Of a stretch of 64,000 nt of DNA, positions 63,027-64,000 are shown one piece after another. The position numbers and the translations under genes were made by a program. Source of the DNA: Nocardiopsis coralli. Lineage in GTDB: Bacteria; Actinomycetota; Actinomycetes; Streptosporangiales; Streptosporangiaceae. Where the stretch lies: the NCBI RefSeq assembly GCF_014892575.1, contig NZ_JADBGI010000002.1, positions 186,001 through 250,000 of the forward strand, in the 5' to 3' direction. Below the pieces are notes generated by a model that did no database searches, had not been told where the DNA came from, and worked only from the letters and a program-made list of their open reading frames with translations. Positions within the stretch are counted from its first letter, which is position 1; each line of letters begins with the position of its first letter.

Positions 63027-64000
63027 TCACCCGCGGTCGGCGTGGACCACGTCCACCACGCGCACGCCGCCCTCGCCGACCACGGCGAGGGTGTTCCCGT
63101 CGGGTGAGAACTCCACGTCCCTGGTGGCCCCCGACGTCCGGGTCCGGCTCAGGGGCTTCAGGGTCTCCAGGTCGTGCAGGGCGATGGTGCCGTCCTCCCC
63201 GCACCAGGCCAGGTGCCGGTCGCTCACCGCGAGGGCGCGCGGATGATCGACCCGGTGGGTGTCGGAGGCCCACGTCTGGAGCATGCGTTCGCAGGCCGAC
63301 TGCCGTCCCGTGGCCAGGTCCCACAGGGTCAGGACGAGCTCCTCCACCCAGTCGCCGTCCCGCTCGCGCGTCAGCGTGCGCACGTGGAGGCTGACCAGCC
63401 GCTCCGCCTCCGGGGTGAACCGCAACAGCATCCACCGGCCCTCGGGCTGCCCCGCGCCGAGTCTGCGGCTGCCGCCGTCGACCAGGTCGAAGAGGGTGAT
63501 CTGCGAACCCCGGCCGGCGAGGGCGTACAGCTCCTGCCCGGGACTGATCGCGTCCGGCGCGTAGGGGCCGTACATGCTGGTGTAGAGGTCGAAGTCGCGC
63601 CCTTCGTGGCGCGCGGCCTCGATCAGTTCCTCCTGCGCGGCGGGGTCCAGGCGCGGAAAGGGGCACTCGGGCCCGGACAGTACGGGCTCACTCGGGTCCC
63701 GTGCGTCGACCACGGACCACTCCCCGACGGACGGGGAGTAGACCGCCAGGGCGTCCCCGTCGGGGCTCCACACGGGTGTGCTGACGCGTGTGTCGAAACC
63801 GCTACGGTGGCTCGTGCCCGGTTCCGGCCTCCACAGGCGCACCCCGCTGTCGCCGCCGGTGGCCACCAGATCGCCGTCGGGTGACCAGGCCAGCGCCGTG
63901 GTCTCCTCGGGGGCGCACTCGATCCGGGCGACGACCGACGGTTCGGAGCCCTCACCGGTCTCCCACAGGACGAGGTCGGACCATCCCTGGTGGCGGGAGC
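63027..64000 (-). CDS. WD40-repeat protein, C-terminal part (cut by window edge)
   Basis: About 323 residues are visible and the frame stays open to base 64000. WD40-like blades can be seen: TTALAWSPDGDLVATGGDSGVRLWRPEPG, STPVWSPDGDALAVYSPSVGEWSVVDARDP, LAWCGEDGTIALHDLETLKPLSRT, RDVEFSPDGNTLAVVGEGGVRVVDVVHADRG. It is probably a beta-propeller interaction protein, perhaps fused to an N-terminal effector domain outside the window. Confidence 0.85.
   Translation of the reverse strand, partial: SRHQGWSDLVLWETGEGSEPSVVARIECAPEETTALAWSPDGDLVATGGDSGVRLWRPEPGTSHRSGFDTRVSTPVWSPDGDALAVYSPSVGEWSVVDARDPSEPVLSGPECPFPRLDPAAQEELIEAARHEGRDFDLYTSMYGPYAPDAISPGQELYALAGRGSQITLFDLVDGGSRRLGAGQPEGRWMLLRFTPEAERLVSLHVRTLTRERDGDWVEELVLTLWDLATGRQSACERMLQTWASDTHRVDHPRALAVSDRHLAWCGEDGTIALHDLETLKPLSRTRTSGATRDVEFSPDGNTLAVVGEGGVRVVDVVHADRG

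Overview
This 64-kb window is a high-G+C actinobacterial chromosome segment. Secreted S1E proteases very close to the Nocardiopsis alkaline protease family, a complete Pup-proteasome system, a PafB-PafC fusion and DUF397/DUF5999/Xre-type genes point to Nocardiopsis or a close relative; this is inferred from remembered protein families, not from a search. Almost all of it looks like core genome. No tRNA, rRNA, CRISPR array, insertion sequence or phage gene was seen.

Layout. 1-6465 (minus strand) runs pafBC, a small membrane protein, tatA, tatC, DUF397, a lipid kinase and a DExH helicase cut by the left edge. 6564-7658 (plus) is a DUF3866 gene ending at a 62-bp perfect palindrome. 7756-20564 (minus) is the Pup-proteasome locus: arc, dop, then pup, prcB, prcA, pafA, an FKBP lipoprotein and a formyltransferase. 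Between dop and pup, two tandem secreted chymotrypsin-like proteases sit on the opposite strand, each behind a nearly identical promoter/operator module. 20972-30258 holds trmI, polyphosphate glucokinase, an Xre/SLOG regulatory group, a site-2 protease, a RecB-type nuclease, an orphan LuxR regulator, a ThrE exporter and DUF5999.

30328-41130 (minus) holds a TPR protein, gcvP behind a glycine riboswitch, a MerR regulator, a bifunctional nuclease, a zinc-ribbon FHA protein, a nucleotidyltransferase with a decayed phosphomannomutase domain, and a CDP-alcohol phosphotransferase. 41446-44557 is a compact operon: cstA, a small protein ending in Cys-Cys-stop, and an ArsA-like ATPase. 45512-52960 holds an amine oxidase, a PRC-barrel/DUF2382 stress protein, thyX, small membrane proteins, and a trpE-trpG fusion behind a Trp-Trp leader peptide and attenuator.

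53127-60265 (plus) has a HelR/HelD-type ATPase, the second copy of the palindrome, and a sugar-acid operon (kdgT, dtnK, pdxA2, GntR) that fits D-threonate catabolism. 60399-64000 has a lipoprotein, a Cds1-like PLP enzyme flanked by two copies of its own leader and terminator (apparently the scar of a deleted tandem duplicate), and a WD40 protein cut by the right edge.

The points most worth a second look are the duplicated leader/terminator pair around cds1, the shared protease promoter-operator inside the proteasome locus, the cstA-CC-tail-ArsA operon, the dispersed palindrome, and the overlapping pairings that would hide the gcvP ribosome binding site.
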